Assembly (NCBI RefSeq): GCF_015832195.1 | Contig: NC_052017.1 | Span: forward strand, 9,066,790 to 9,130,789 | Length of the DNA stretch: 64,000 nt | From: Motacilla alba alba | Taxonomy: Eukaryota > Chordata > Aves > Passeriformes > Motacillidae | Reading direction: 5' to 3' | Translations under genes and position numbers: made by a program | Shown: piece by piece, positions 39,684-53,974 of the stretch | Layout: each line of letters begins with the position of its first letter | Numbering within the stretch: the first letter of the stretch is position 1 | The notes under the pieces: model-generated | What the model saw: only the letters and a program-made list of their open reading frames with translations | What the model was told of the DNA's origin: nothing | Database searches by the model: none

Positions 39684-42600
39684 CCCCTGTTATGAATTTA
39701 CTAATTTAGTAAAAGCATAGTGACCAAATGCTTTAGTTTAGGAAGGCAATTTACAAGAGAAAATGAATCCAAACTGCAAAAAAAAAATAAATTTCAAATA
39801 CACTTGATGAACCTGAGTCCAAGACACTTTTTCAAGAAGCACAAGAGCTACCTGGCAGAGTGGTGGAGAGGATGTTACACAGAGCAGCAATGCAGAAAAA
39901 TAAGCTGTAGGAAGAAAACAATACTGTCGCATTACCACAGGAGCCTTGTGTCTGCTCAGGTATCATTTCTGATCTTATCTTTTACAGAATTATTGGGCAA
40001 CATCTTGACAGAAAAGCCTAAATTATTGAAGCAAAGCTAATAAAGTCAGCAATGAAAAGATAGAATATATGTCAGAACCAAGTCAAAACTAAAATTTTAC
40101 AAATAAAACATCATTTGAAGACAAATCTTAAAAGAGAATTATATTTCAGAACATATATAATTAAAAGAGTTATATTAATGTGACACAACTAGATTTTTGT
40201 TTATTTCATTTGATTCACAGCCAGCTGTCAAGACCAACTACTGAGCTACTCAACAACATGCAGGCAATGTAGCCTTGTCATTTCCATTCCACTTTTTCCA
40301 AACTAACTTTTTCTCTTTACCTATATTTTTATCCCAGTCTTATCTCTCTAGTCCATTTTCCAACTCATCTTTAATATCCATTATCAACAAAAAAGCAGTC
40401 TTAAACAAATGGTAATCAGGGAACAGGGCAATTAATAACATGAAAAAATAATGGCCACCAGCCTTATTCCAGATAATACCGACAGGATCAGTGGAGGTTC
40501 TTCTGGCTCACTAAAACCTCAATATTATAAAGAGCAGGCTCCTGCTTTTCTAATACTGGCATTCCTGCCCTGGCCATTGCCACCTGGGCACAGTTCATCA
40601 AACAGACTCCTAAACACTGCATTGACATGAGTAAAATTTTGGCATTAAATCTACTTTTACTGAACAACTACAATATAACTTAAAATATCAAGGACCAAAG
40701 GCAATACCAAAGCCAGTAAGTATGAGGAACATCATGTTTTTAGTACCCCAATAGGTACAGTCACCAAAATGTAACAGCCTGGTGAAATGCAGGTTTTCTT
40801 AAAGTCTTGCTAAATTCACGTGGCTACTGATAAGGTATTAATCCTTGTCCATGGTAAATAGGGATATTTACACTTCTTGTTATGGCACTTGTCCATGTTT
40901 GCAATAATTTGTAAATTACTAGATAACACTGATAAACAGATAAATATCATTGCATCTGTTTACAAACACCTTTGGGTAACGTGATGTGTTTATTAAAATC
41001 AAAAAATATTGTTGGAGAAAGACCAAAAAGCAGATGGATACTGCAATGGCACAGCACTTAAGCAGCACATGTATTTGAACATGCATTTACCTGTGCACAG
41101 CTTTTATAGTCTCCCACTGACTCCTTCCTAAGTAGACTCAGCAATGCTCAGTCATGTTTCACAGGGCTTGCAAATTGCAAACCAGATTTCTCCCTTAGCT
41201 CCAGCTTTCTAACTGATGAATGCAAACTGCCTTTTATAGTTACCCTGGAACCATAATGGCAGTAAAAGCATATATGTCCTAGAAGATGTAATTTTTAATA
41301 TAATCTCCATCAGTAGAATTCCCTAGTAGGTAACAATAGCACCTTATACAAGGAAAAGAGCTTTTTATTGTACAGCATATAAATGATGCCTCATATTCTG
41401 CTGGCACAAGAGTCAAAGCCAGCTTGCCTGACAACCACATGGTATGGGAGCAGTGACTTTGTTAGAAATTCCACACTGTGGTCTGTCTTCCTCAACCCTA
41501 TCACCCTACTGACCACATGTTAGGTGCCCCAGCAGCTGAGCACAATATGGAATGGTGATCCCAGCTTTGACAGAGAGAGGATGTATAATTTTTTTTTTTT
41601 CCCACAAACATGGAAGTTTGCTATTTTTTAAGACATCTGAATTACTAATTCTGTGACCTTTTCAAAGGAACAGAGAGACGTATTCCGTAATATTTAACAT
41701 ACAAAAAAATCAGTAGACTAGAACAAACCACACAAAACTGAGCCAAATTCTAAATACGGCTGGTGCAGAGGAGAGATTAACAATTCCAGTGTTGCACAGT
41801 GACTACAAAGGCAGTACCCACGCACGTCATGCTACTCCTAGAGGTAACAACTTCCAAATCTGATAGAAAAATAACTCCACATTTCCCTTCTTTTGTAGTT
41901 CTCCCTCAGGGTGCCTTGTTAGAGAATTTACCTGCCACTGTTTTGCAGCGATTCTCAGTACTAATCTGCTCAGTACCTTCTGGATTGTTCTCCCATTCCA
42001 GTGCCTTTGTCTAATCCTCTATCAGATGGATCAGAGAAATAAGCACCCCACCCCTTCCAGTTTTTTTACAGTTCTGTAGTTCACAGAGTGCAGGAATAAA
42101 ACAACCCACAAGCCTTCAATAATCCATAAACACAAGAGAGATTGGAGAAAGGTTAAAAGCAGAAAGAGGTTGTGTGGTCAGCCTGGGAAACCTGAATCTA
42201 AACCACCTTCATTCCAATTGACAGCATTGTAAGCAATGGATATGCCAGGGTCTGTCCTCACCACTTTCTTGTGAGATTATTAAGTGGCTCAAAAATACAA
42301 AGGAAACCACATTATTTTCTACTCAAACAATTCATAATGTTTTGTCTATGCAACATTTAAAAGCAAATGCAAAGGCAGAAGTTCCTACAGGGCATATTAT
42401 GTATGAGAAGTCAAAGTAGTACAACCCAATGAATTGTGAAACATGTTATTCCCTGTAAGTGTTAAGCATTTTTTTTCCCAGTTGGCTCCTACCAGGAAAG
42501 GTGAAGTGGAACAGCTGGAGGATAATGAAACCAGCATGTGCCTAGTTTGTTTTGAGTCTAGCAACAAAATTGTCTAACCTGTGCAAGAGACTTACAGTGC

Positions 42601-43748
42601 CACCTGGATTTGATTTTACATTATAGTTCATTCCTTGAAACCTATTATCTCTGGGCACCATACCAAGAATGCTTTCACTTCTGAGCATCCTTTAGACTGC
42701 AAGCATTATCTTTGCTGAAACTTTGACATTTCTGTGTGTTTGTATGTGTTCTGGTTTTGGAGGATATTTTAAAAAAACAACAAAACAAATAAAAGAACAC
42801 TACACATTATGGATGATAAAGAGGGATTCAAAGGAGCCCTCTTACATATCACCAAAATCCATTGGGGTAGTGCTGTCTGTAAGAGATACAAGTGATTGAC
42901 AATGGCTAGGGACCAACTCTTTCATTTTTCAGGCATCCTGAACCACTGGAACAACAGCTATAGTTAGATAAGTTTAAAGAAACAACAATGAATCAGAGTT
43001 ATGAAGTCTACATGATCCCCAAAACTCATCTTATAAAGCAGTATTTTAAGTGGAGCACAGCATGGGGATGTTACCCTCCATTTTAATTTAAATATTTGTT
43101 GAAGTATCATGTACAGAAAAAACTGCAATCCAATCATTGTAAACAGCATTTTACAAAAAAAGATGAAAATCCAGGAAATGGGTTCTTTGTTACAGAATGT
43201 CCAGACAAAACTAGATGCAACCCCACCTTCTTGTTCACCTATCCATGGAACTGACAGACTCCTCCCTTCTTTGTGCTCTGCACCAGAATTCATCTCACTG
43301 TTAATTTCTGTGCTTAACTTTGAATTTTACCCATGGTCCTTGACTTTCTAGTTAAATAAAGAGATGTGGAACAAAACCAGGCATTTCTGTATTATCTATA
43401 TATATAGTGTGGGATGAATGCATAAAAACAGATTTGATAGCGAAGACATACCCATAATTATGCGTTGTTTGTAAAATGCTTTGAAAATATAATAAATTAC
43501 ATAAATGCTACGTCTTACTAAGTGCCATATATTTCTGCACACATATGGAAGGTGGGCTGAAGAATGTGGGTGTTTGCAGGGAAAGAGTAGCTGGAATGGT
43601 GAACGTTATTACTGTCTTATGGCAGATATAAATATGCCAATACTAGGAGATATATCAAATGTCTAATTTTATTTTCTTTTTCTCAAAAACGTTTCGTAAA
43701 CATGAGGGAAACTTCAGGTAAGCAAAAATAAGTAAATATCAACTTTAC

Positions 43749-44217
43749 CATCCACAATGCTCAGAGGGTCCTTTGGATCATCCTGGGAAGCAGATTTATG
43801 ACTCAGCGTCTCAGGGGTTGGCCTCAGCACTCCAGGCCCAGGTCTCGGCTGGAACAGCTTCCTCATTTTGAAATCTTCCGCTTTCCCTTTGGCAAAAATT
43901 CCATCAAAAGGACTGACCTGTGTCGAGTACAATCTCTCAGCGTAAACCTGAGAGCCTTTAGTCCTGCTGGGAGGGCTGTTCTCACTGCTCTGTGCGGACA
44001 GGTTCTGGGTGATGTAGGAGTGCAGCGCGGCCATCAGGCTCTTCTGCTCCGCTCCCAGCTCCGGCGGGAGCTTGTCCGGCTGGCGCTGGCGGAGCGTCCT
44101 GCCACGGTGACTCTCAGGGAATTCCTGGTGGGATTTGGATGCGTGGCCCAAAGCAGGTGATGGCTCTTTGGGGTTCTGCCTCATGTAGTACCTCATAGGA
44201 TCATTGTAGATGTAGCT
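43749..44217 (-). CDS. PTPRN2: PTPRN2 large luminal exon (156 codons)
   Basis: This is the longest exon seen: 469 bp, starting in phase 0 with SYIYNDPMRYYM and ending with one base (G) of a Glu codon. Landmarks are an RTLRQRQPDKLPPEL stretch matching the human RTLGQLQPDELSPKV, followed by KSLMAALHSYITQNLSAQ, equivalent to human HLMAALSAYAAQ. The latter contains a possible N-glycosylation sequon, Asn-Leu-Ser. The C-terminal half is proline-, serine- and charge-rich and probably disordered, with little identity to mammals. GC content and CpG are clearly higher than in the flanking introns. The acceptor is TTTCTAG; a second AG two bases further in would break the frame. The donor is GTAAAG. An open frame on the opposite strand (43798-44160) is a shadow of this exon. 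Confidence 0.94.
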
Positions 44218-47200
44218 CTAGAAAGAGCAGAAGGTGGGCAAGAGGAAAGGGGTCAGAATTGCTTTGTAATTATTGTTGTGCCGGGATCTGAGGCAGAACT
44301 CCCAGTGCTTCACCAGCCAGGAAAACAATAACTGAAACTTGTCATGCAAATGTAAACTGCAAACCTCAAACTGTTAAGTGTGCTTCAAAGAGGCACTAGT
44401 ACTTCATGTGCAAAAATCCAGTTTATCAAATTATTAAAAAGCAAGAGCAAGAGATTAGAGAGTGAATAACATAACTCAGTGTTGACTATGTGTGAACTAT
44501 TTGTATTCAGACAGACAAAAGAAATTTAATAAATCCACTTTCCCTTTGGTTTTTACTTAACCTGTGAGAATAACTATTTTTCAGATTACTTACCAAAAAC
44601 TAGCATGTCAAATTAAAAATGTCATTTTTAAAGGAACGTCAAGTAAGTAAAGCAATTTTTTTTGCATACATTAAGTACTTTGTCCTATTTTAAATGAAAT
44701 ATTTTTACACTAAATTAAATTTCTCATAAATATATCATCTGACACTGGGGGAAAAAAGTATAAACACTGTTTAAATTATTTTTTAATTGAATTATTATTT
44801 TCAGGAAAAACACCACAGCAAATTAAGCAACAATGCTAAAAACATGTCAAGCAAGCTCAAACCACATTTTTACTGAAAAAGTTCTGGGGAATAAAAAGTG
44901 GAAAGGTGGGATTGCAGAACAGTTTCTTATTTTCAGTTTCTATTCTCATGGATACACCAGACAGACATTCTTTTTACTATGATTTAATCCTAGACACATT
45001 TTTGCTATGATCACAACCTGAAGGCAGGCCTTTTCATTTTTTAGCAAACCAGTTCCATCCCCCTAAATAATTTCAAAAATCATTTTTCTTCAGTTCTTGC
45101 TAAATACAAGTTTGAACTGAGAGGTTTACTTACATCCAGAATACTTCTAATTAGATTCTTTGTTTATGATCTAAACACTTGCTGAGGTTACATCCCATCC
45201 TGTATGTGAGCTGCAGGATGGGTCCTGCTTCTCAGCTGTGCTTTCTTGGTTAAACTGTCACACAAACTCCATCACAATGTGGCAGCCTTAGGACAGGGAC
45301 TATTTCAGCTCTCACTGCTATAAATTATTGTCAATCACTGGTGTCCCTGTGCCCTGATGACACAATGATTTAGGACAGAGGGAGCTGCAAAATACAGAGG
45401 GAGTGAAGACACTATACACTCCAGAGGAGAAAAATTAGAGAGATTCAGACAGAAAAATCATTATTTATGTATTTGCTAATGTACTTTGTAAAAACAAAAT
45501 AAGATTGATAAACGCCTTCAGAGATGAAGAATTACTTTTAGATTTTATCTAGGTCCTAATTTCTCAACAATAATTTTGCTCTCTATCTGAACAATTTTAT
45601 TTCTTCTGATGACAGCCAGTGGATTTTACAATATATGTTCATTCCCATTTCTTTCCAAGAGGGTTTTCTTTCCCTTAAGAAATGATTGAAGAGATTCATT
45701 CCACGGTTCCATATCATGATTTAAATAGAATTATGGCATAGGCAATTTTATTACAGAGACTTTAAAAGACACTTTGGCCACTTTGGCTTGTGACCTACCA
45801 ATGCAAGGCTTTGGATTTCTGCAGTTGGTCTTTAACATAGAAATGTGCTCTGTGCAAGCCAAGAAATTGGGCTGCAGTGAAGCAGTGTCAAAAAATACAG
45901 AGCTAGAGATCAAGCAGCTTTGTGTATGAAATATTTCAGTGTCCCCTGGGAACAGTATCAAGCAGCAGCAGTGCAGCTCTGGTTCAGTGGTCCAGCTGCA
46001 GGGTAGGCATTGCTCTGATCAGCTCCAACAGGAAGCCAGTTGTCAAAATGCAAGTTGAACACTGTTTACATGCTTAATAGCAAAGCCTAAATGTGAAAAA
46101 CTTCCAGTCAGATGCATTTATCTCCCTATTTGAATGGGTTTTTGTCTGGGGTAATTAAATCTCTAATGATACTCACTCCAGAGTGAGGAGGAGCTGCAGA
46201 GGATGACACAAGCAGCCCAGGACACCCCAAGCAGTTCACTGAGAATTCACATAAGCTGCCATCTGCCTTCCCCACTCCTGTTCTCTCTGCCTTGCAGCCT
46301 TCCAGAGGACCTCCTGGGCTCAAGGGAGGGAAGAACAGGGAGCTGGGAAAGGGAGAAATGCAACAGGGGGAAGACGACATTCTCCATTCAGCCATGGAAA
46401 GACAAGAAATCGCTCAATCCAACTTGGTAACTGCACTCCAATTTGGATCTATATCCAAAATATAGTCCCATATCCAGCTCTCTTTCACCTCTTAAGCTTT
46501 ACTAGTAAGTGTTAGAGGGGACAGCTGGAAGAAACTGCTGGACACCCCCAAACCATGTGAAAGATTAGGTTTAGGAGATGTTAAATAGCTTATCAAAGCC
46601 AGCCCACAAGTCCAAGTACCCTTTAGCATGAACAGGATCAGTGATTTACTGTTCTTGCAGACAAGGAGCACATCAACAAAGAAAAGACCACCAACCCACC
46701 AAGTGATCATGCACAAATTGGATATAAGTGTGTGCCAGTCCTGGGCTCAGAGCTGCTCCTCTACCAGGAAGGGGCAGCCTCTCAGCAGCTTGACAGGTCA
46801 CACTTTGGGCAGTAAGGGATGAAATATTAAAAGTTCTAATTAAAGCAGAGCACTGATAGCTCAGCTGTCTTCACTGAGACAGCAGCTCTTCTGATGTAGT
46901 TTACTCTGACTTTAATTAAAGGGGTCTCACAGCTGTATGGCAATCTCCCACCTGCAGGAGAAAAAAATCCCCTTCCTTGCTGCTCCCATCTCAAACATAA
47001 CACCAGAAGTACATGTGAAATTCAAGATGAAATCCAAGAAAAATTGCAGCACAGATAAATACAATCTATGGGTTTGCCTAAGTGATATGGGAAAAAAAAT
47101 CTAATTTTTACAGAAAAATATAGAACAAAAATATCAGTAATATGTAACTTAGAGTCAATTTACATCCCCAGTTATTAATAATAATTGCAGAGCACTGTTA

Positions 47201-49556
47201 TTATCTTATTTGAAGTGGGTTTTGCAAAACCCACTCCTGAACATGGACATTGCTAGTTTGATTAATGTCATAGATAAATGGTATAGCTCAGGGTTAGTGA
47301 AAAGAATGTCAATTACCACATTGTTGCCTTTGGAGAATCTTCTAACATTTTGGAGAAGCAGAGGGAAACAAAGAGATGGAAATTTTTGAAAGAAAATACA
47401 TTTCTGGATTGATTACACAGGACTCATATGAAGTACTGCCAGTAATAGAACAAAAAACCCCACCCCAAACAAACATTAAGTGAAATGTACAAGAATAAAG
47501 AATGCACTAGTTACCATATAGATGGTTTATACTGAGTAGGGTTGAAATACAAGCCCTGCTTACTATGAGGAACATTTCATTTTTAATAGGCAAAATACTG
47601 TTCAATTAGCTCATGTCACTGATACAAAGCCTTTGAATAGTATTCTGAATTAATAAACCCCCTCAGTTTAAAATAAAAATCTTATTTCTCTATCTGCACA
47701 GGATTTCCCTCTCCTTCACCACCTTTCAAATAAGCTATCTCAATAATTCACACATTACAAAAAATCCATACACACTAACGTTTCTGAAGATGGAATTGTT
47801 ATGGCAATGTCTTGTATGGTTTAGGTATGTAACTACCTGACATTTTCTGCATGAAAATTCACAGAAGGGTTCATTAAATTACGCTCTGCAGACACACTAT
47901 ACAAAAGGCTATGAACAACATGTTTTATTTAAAAAAATACAAATTAAAAGAGTGGTGCAGGATTAGAAACATAAAACACAACGCTTTTCAATTTCTCCAC
48001 TAAAGGGCAGATTGACTTGAATGTTCTTGCCCATGTGCAGAAAGAATGGAATCAAATTTATAACAAAATACTTCCTTTCTTGCACATACATTTGCTAAAT
48101 CTAGAAGGCATATAGAGCTAACAAAAATCCTTCTGAAATGCATCACGAAGAAATCTTCTTCCCTCAATTTAATTTATGTTTTTCTGTTTGATGCATTTGC
48201 AGATATTAACCCAGGTTTGCTACCAACTAAATTTGTTTGAAGCATGATTCCACCTACAACTCTTAATTTACTGTGCCTATTTGAGATATTGACATTATGG
48301 TCTCTGAAATTAGAAGATAAAACCACAACAAACACTGGAAGGCTCATCTTTTCTCATGGTGGGATAAAATAACATTTTCTAAAGACTACCAGAAATGAAA
48401 TTACCTCATACCTTAACTCACTGTATGGAGGGAAAGAAGTTTAGCTTTCTGTACCAGATAGAGTCTAGATGTTCTGTGACTCACACAGACTTGCCTCATG
48501 CAAACTCACTACATGGGAGCTACCTGTACTCATGTGACCCCCCAAAATAAACACCAGCACAAGGAGCACTGCCTGATTGCTGAATCAAAGGGTAGACTGG
48601 GAATTTGCTCTGCTCAATTTACCTTTAAATTGATAGAAATCCACCCAACAATGAAACCTGAGGGCCAAAAGGGTGTCGTGGAGTGGATGACAGCGTGGAA
48701 GTCTCTGGGGTAGGGCTGAGCAAGCAGCACAGCTCTGTCCCCAGAGCATCACAGCTAAAGCAGCAAGTCCTATGACAACAAAGCCTTCATTCTTTCAGCT
48801 GGTGAGCTGCTGTGCCCACACAGTGCTGTCCTGTCAGGATATCTCCAGGATATTTCCAGCCAGGTTCAAGCTGAACAAGGAGAACTCCCCTGACAATCTC
48901 TGCATGCTGTAGACAGGGCTTTACATCCTCTGCTCCAAATTCAGCGTCAGCTTTATCTGAAAATAATAACTACAGCCAATGAACATTTTCAATAGTCTGA
49001 GTAATAATGAAGCAAAGGCCTTTTCTACCAGCTGCTAATGACATTTTCACTAACTATAGTATTACATACACTATGCACAAACCCCAAGAATTTGGAAAAC
49101 TAATTCAGAATTCAGAAGCTGGAAAAGAGGCCAAATCAGTGCTTCCTGCAGTGATGGGAGAGCATCACAGATTCACAGCTTTAAGGCAACAGGCAACACT
49201 ACAGTCATCTCACTTGACCTACTATTTCATTGATAATTTTCTGTAACTATCTCCTATTTTCTTTCTGAAAAATACAGTAGCTTTGAAACCACTTAAGAAC
49301 TGTATCAGAGAAGGTGGCAGAGATTGTTAATCAACATCCTGTACTTCAGAGTGTCAAAAACTTGATCAAGCAAAAGGAGCCTTCAGAGTCTGCTTTGATT
49401 GAAACTATTCATGACTTTATTTCCTAATCCTTGTTGTGAAACCACAGTGCAACAGGACTGTCCAGGCTCTGACTCTACAGCATTCAGAAATCTCTACTGC
49501 CGTAGTTTCAGTTGATTTCAGAGATTTGGCTTCCACTCTTAGACAAAACAACCTTC

Positions 49557-49610
49557 AAAAAAAAAAAAAAAAGGCAAAAAAGAAAAGAAGAAAAGAAGAA
49601 AAGAAAGGAC
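49557..49610. repeat. Purine-rich A/AAG tract
   Basis: An A run of about 15 is followed by repeated AAAAGAAG units. One strand is almost entirely purine for about 50 bp. Confidence 0.85.
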
Positions 49611-51956
49611 AATACACTGACTTCTTTCATGTATAAGTTACTACTTAATAAAATCTCTTTTTAGTCTCAGATGTTCCCAGCCATTCTTGATCTCCTTTGG
49701 AATGATCATATCCACCTGCCTGCCCTTCAACTATCTACAACATACTTTCCTATATGGATAATTTTTATTGTCTGTGAGTGTAACTTACTAGTTATGAAAA
49801 CTTTAGTTTTCATAAGTAACTGCTGGTTTTTCTCTTTCCTTCTGACACATCACCATCCTGTGGGTCAAAACAACCTTTCCTTTGGTGTAGAAGGAGTTCT
49901 GGATGGTCATTCCTCAGCATTCATTACTGGCTCATCATAAACAAAAAAAGGTCAGTTTTACACATTGGGATGTATCCACACAAAAAGGATAAAACAACTG
50001 GCAAAAAGAAAGGGTGGATGACCTCCAATAACCTGATTGATGGCAAGAGACCCCTGCCCTGGCTCCATCCAGGGCCATCACAGTGAGCCACCAGCCATCA
50101 TGTCCAGGAGTGCCACCCACCAGACGGTTGATGGGAAAAGCTCTCTGGATCACCCTGCAGACTGAAAGGGGTTACCATCTGCATGGGTGTGGGACTCCTT
50201 AAGAGAGGCAGGACTCCTTCTGGGTGCCATCTTGTCATTGTCCAAGGCACACTATGGGATGTTTAGGTAAAAGGAATAGTCTGGAATGGCAGCATGTAAC
50301 CAGCTGACCAACAGACCCTTCTGACCATGTCTCATGTCTGTCCTGTCTTCTCAACAAACTCCATTTCTAGCGATTCTCCTGGGTGGGAAGCTCTGTTCTC
50401 CTGTGGAGCCTCCTGGCAGTGCCTGCTCCACTTGGCCACTGCCTGAACATGGGGACACAAGACTTGGGGCATCTCTCCCTCCACCAGGCCACTGCATTCA
50501 GGAGCTCCCTGACACCACCAGCAGGAACCAAAGAGTGACAATCAGCCTGCAACGATGGTAGAAATTGTGCAGCCTGGTGATCAGTGCTGACAGATCTACT
50601 AGGGTGTATCAGCTTCCCTTGCCTGAGAACATTTTGCTCATATGCCAAGAAGTCTGTTACTCAAGGTTTCAATGAATGATGTTTAAACACATTTTCTGTA
50701 GGCATATGCTGGTATTTTGAGCTATCTCATTATCTAAAGATGATTTTCATAGAAACATGATGATCTTCATCTGCCAAAAGTTGAGCACATTAACACCAAT
50801 TCAATATATTTATAACTCCAACACGTGAATCTGGAAAATACTTTTATCCTAAGAAATGCAAGTGAATAGAGATCTGCAGGATTGATGTCCACAACATTGT
50901 TTTACAACCTCATTGAAAGCAACCTTCCATTTGCTGGACAACTTTTTGAGATCAGCTGAGGTCTTTTTCCCACATTAAAAATAAAGAAATTTTTGTTCCA
51001 CTGCGCTGAAATGTCTAGACCAACATACTCACACAGAGGTAAAGTAGGTTTAAATTTCTGTGAGCTCTACCCTAATTTGATAATTATAATGGAAAAAAAA
51101 GAATGCACTTTGAAATTTGTATCAGCTCCATCATCTTCTATTTTACTAATTGCAATGTACTGAAGTCCATGGAGTAAATATTTGCAAGACAAACAGAAAA
51201 CTTGCAGGAAAAATTACAGAAATGAACTCAAAAAATAGCTGATTTTGAAGGGAAGAGTCTGAAAAAGAAATAAATCTTATTATTCAGTCAGTATTTGAGA
51301 TTTTAAAAATATCAATCTATGTTTCATCTGAGAATCACTAGAAATTAATTAACTGCCCTTTTAAATAAGACTCCAGACTTAACACAGATCATTTATAATA
51401 ACATTTCTATGGCACCTGCATCTTCTAATAATTGAAAAAATAATTAATCCTTTTGAGATACCTGTGTGATAAGGGAAATGGTGGTTTCTATGTTAGATGT
51501 TGAAACTGTCATGATATCCTGCATAAACTGATGGGTTGTAGGTAAAAGTACGGGTTGGATCTAAGACTTGAGCATGATACTAGCACTAGAATGCTCCCTT
51601 GATAAATTATTTGTTCAAAAAATAAATCATAAATCACATTAGATCACCAGCCTGTGTATTTATGCCACACACAATATGATTGCAATTTTACTAGGCTTTG
51701 TAGCCATGATTCTGTTTGAGCTTTAAATGTGTGGATACCAGTCCTTCCAGAAAAAAATTGCAATCCACACCAAATTCCTGCAGAATGACCAAGAGAATGG
51801 AAATTACAGTGTCTCCTTTTATATACTTAAATTAAAACAGATGAATCACAACTTGAAAACTCTCTTTTTCCCTCCATTGATCATGGAATGAGTTTAGGTT
51901 GATGTGCACCAATACAGACATCTTTATATGGTCAAATGATTTCTGCTCCAGTGCTT

Positions 51957-52025
51957 ACGGGGTTTGTTTTTTGGGTTTTGGATTTTGGGGGGTTTCTCGT
52001 TGGTTAGTTTGGGTTTTTTTATGTA
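51957..52025. repeat. G/T-rich low-complexity tract
   Basis: GGGG, GGG and GGGGGG runs separated by T-rich spacers. This is the most G-rich of the three similar tracts in the window. Confidence 0.8.
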
Positions 52026-53567
52026 TGAGTGCTTTTTGGCTTTTTTAGGAGGATTTAGTGTTTCTATTTTGCCATGAAGAACCACAAAGAGGAGAATGAT
52101 CTGAAAGATGAAATACTTTTCTGGGTTCTGAGGCTTAGCTTTTACTCTATGCTTTACGAAAAAAATGATTGCATGACCTCAGAAAATCCATCTAATCTGT
52201 CTGAGAAGTAGGAGCATTAGCTCTTCCCTACTTTGCAATGGCTGCAGGTAAATGAATACACCAATGCTTGGGAAATGTTCAGATATCATTGCATAAGTAT
52301 GCCAATAGAGAGGCAATTCTGTAGCTTCAAGGAGACATTCCTTTATCAATTATTCCAGAAATATTTTTATGAAAGTGTTCAAGCACAGCTGAATTACATT
52401 TTTTTACATATCACCCCTTATACATGAAAAATTAAATTTTACCTTATTATAAGTAGAGTTTACATGTATACACTGCAGGAAGATTTTTTTTTACTTTTTT
52501 GTCAAAATTCTGATGAATTTCATTCAGTCCTGTATTTAAATCAGTGTTAGATAAATAAGGGTGCTGCTTTTTTGAATTAAAGTTCAAAAAAGGTGAAAAT
52601 ATGCAATGACTACGTAATTTCTTACTAGTTAACCACAGTAATTACTATTTGCAGATAAGCTCAGAGTACATCTTTGAGCACTCATGCACTCAGATCTTCT
52701 AAAATAAATAATAATCCTTTTAAATAATTATCACACATTTAGTTCTTTTGATGATCAATTACAAAGATTCAACCTATTGATTTTTCAGGCCAGAAAATTT
52801 ATGAATTTTTATTTTATATAATTTATATGATTTTTATGTGCAGCTTCTCCCCTTTTAGCACCACTGCACTGCTGAGCCACAATGCTCTGGCACTAACACG
52901 TCACTTTACCTGTTTCTTTTCCCCCTCATGATTCTGAAAAGGCCTTTAACTTTATTAGCACTCTTTTTTGATGTAAAGATTCTGGGTTTTTTTCCCTCAG
53001 AAATATTTGCTTTAAAATTTATAAGAATACCTAAGATGTCGAGATTTCTATAATCACAATAGCTACACAAGAAGTCTACCATGAAAATGGATGTAACAAA
53101 ACCACAAAGAAACAGTAACAACAGAAAATTCATTAAATTGCCTAATGTATCTGACATAATTTTCTTTCTCCCCATCCTACCCACAAGGACCTGAATGGCA
53201 TATTGGCCTGACAAAGACCTCAGCAGCAGGTAGGACCAAACCTATCTGAAACAGGAGGCCAAGTCAGGAGGAAGGAGAAGAAGCAGCTCCATGAATCCTC
53301 AAGCCTGAAGATTCATGAAATCTTCATGAGATTTCTGCAACAAGAAATACAGCCACAGCACAAGTGCGATGGCAACTTCCTTATTCCTACAGCCCGTCCA
53401 GCAGGAAGTACATTTGGGTCAGGTATCAAATAAGAGTTCTCTTTCTGTGATGAGTAAGAAATTTTCTTGGTCAGATAAAAGCAGCACAATTGAAATCTTC
53501 TGTAACTATTCAAATACAGGCATACACACCAGCAGCAAAGGCAGCAAGTTCTCCTTTACAACCTCTG

Positions 53568-53974
53568 TGTCACATTCATATTTTCTGAAAAATCCCTTTG
53601 CCTAGGATTTTTCTCCTAGGAAGCTGAGAAGCCTCAGAGAAAAAGGAAAACAATAATTATCTCATTTGCTTCTTCTCTGCTTTGCTTGTCTGGAATGTAT
53701 TTGGATAAAACAGGTGATTGTTTTATTGGTTTTTGCTGTGAGTTGTTTTGACTCTTTGGCCAATCAGTGCCAAGCTGTGTTGGGACTCTGGAGAGAGTCA
53801 CGAGTTTTCATTGCTATCTTTTTAGCCTTCTGTAAGTATCCTTTCTGTATTCTTTAGTATAGTATAGTATTCTTTAATATAATATAGTATCATAAAATAA
53901 TAAATTAGCCTCCTGAGAACATGGAGTCAGATTCATCATTCCTTCCTCCATCTGGGAGCAACACAAAGACAATA
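53568..53974 (+). mobile_element. Solo LTR, abundant passerine ERVK-type family (407 bp)
   Basis: The element starts TGTCACATTC and is flanked by the direct repeat CCTCTG (53562-53567 and 53975-53980; 7 bp if the preceding A is counted), a target-site duplication. Inside are a CCAAT box at 53760-53764 (TTGGCCAATCAG), the phrase GAGAGAGTCACGAGTTTTCA, a TAGTATAGTAT-rich stretch, and AATAAA at 53899-53904 followed by GAACATGGAGTCAGATTCAT. These are hallmarks of a very common songbird LTR that I recognise but did not search. It lacks internal retroviral sequence. It is antisense to PTPRN2. The 3' end reads CAATA rather than the canonical CA, so the last few bases are uncertain. Confidence 0.88.

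Larger units (their letters stand above)
37452..43748 (-). other. PTPRN2: PTPRN2 6.3-kb intron
   Basis: The intron runs from a GTAAAG donor (43748) to a GATCCAG acceptor (37452). It contains TATAGA-rich sequence at 38040-38095, a tandem A/C-rich duplication at 38130-38227, and a two-copy 14-mer at 39651-39683. Nothing else is recognised. Confidence 0.85.

Noticed and set aside
43798..44160. A 120-residue open frame on the plus strand
   Set aside because: It lies exactly antisense to the PTPRN2 exon 43749-44217 and has no family resemblance; it is a shadow of the GC-richer coding exon.
44215..44217. Alternative acceptor two bases inside the large exon (TAGAG)
   Set aside because: Using the inner AG would shift the frame; the outer AG joins in phase 0 with the previous exon.
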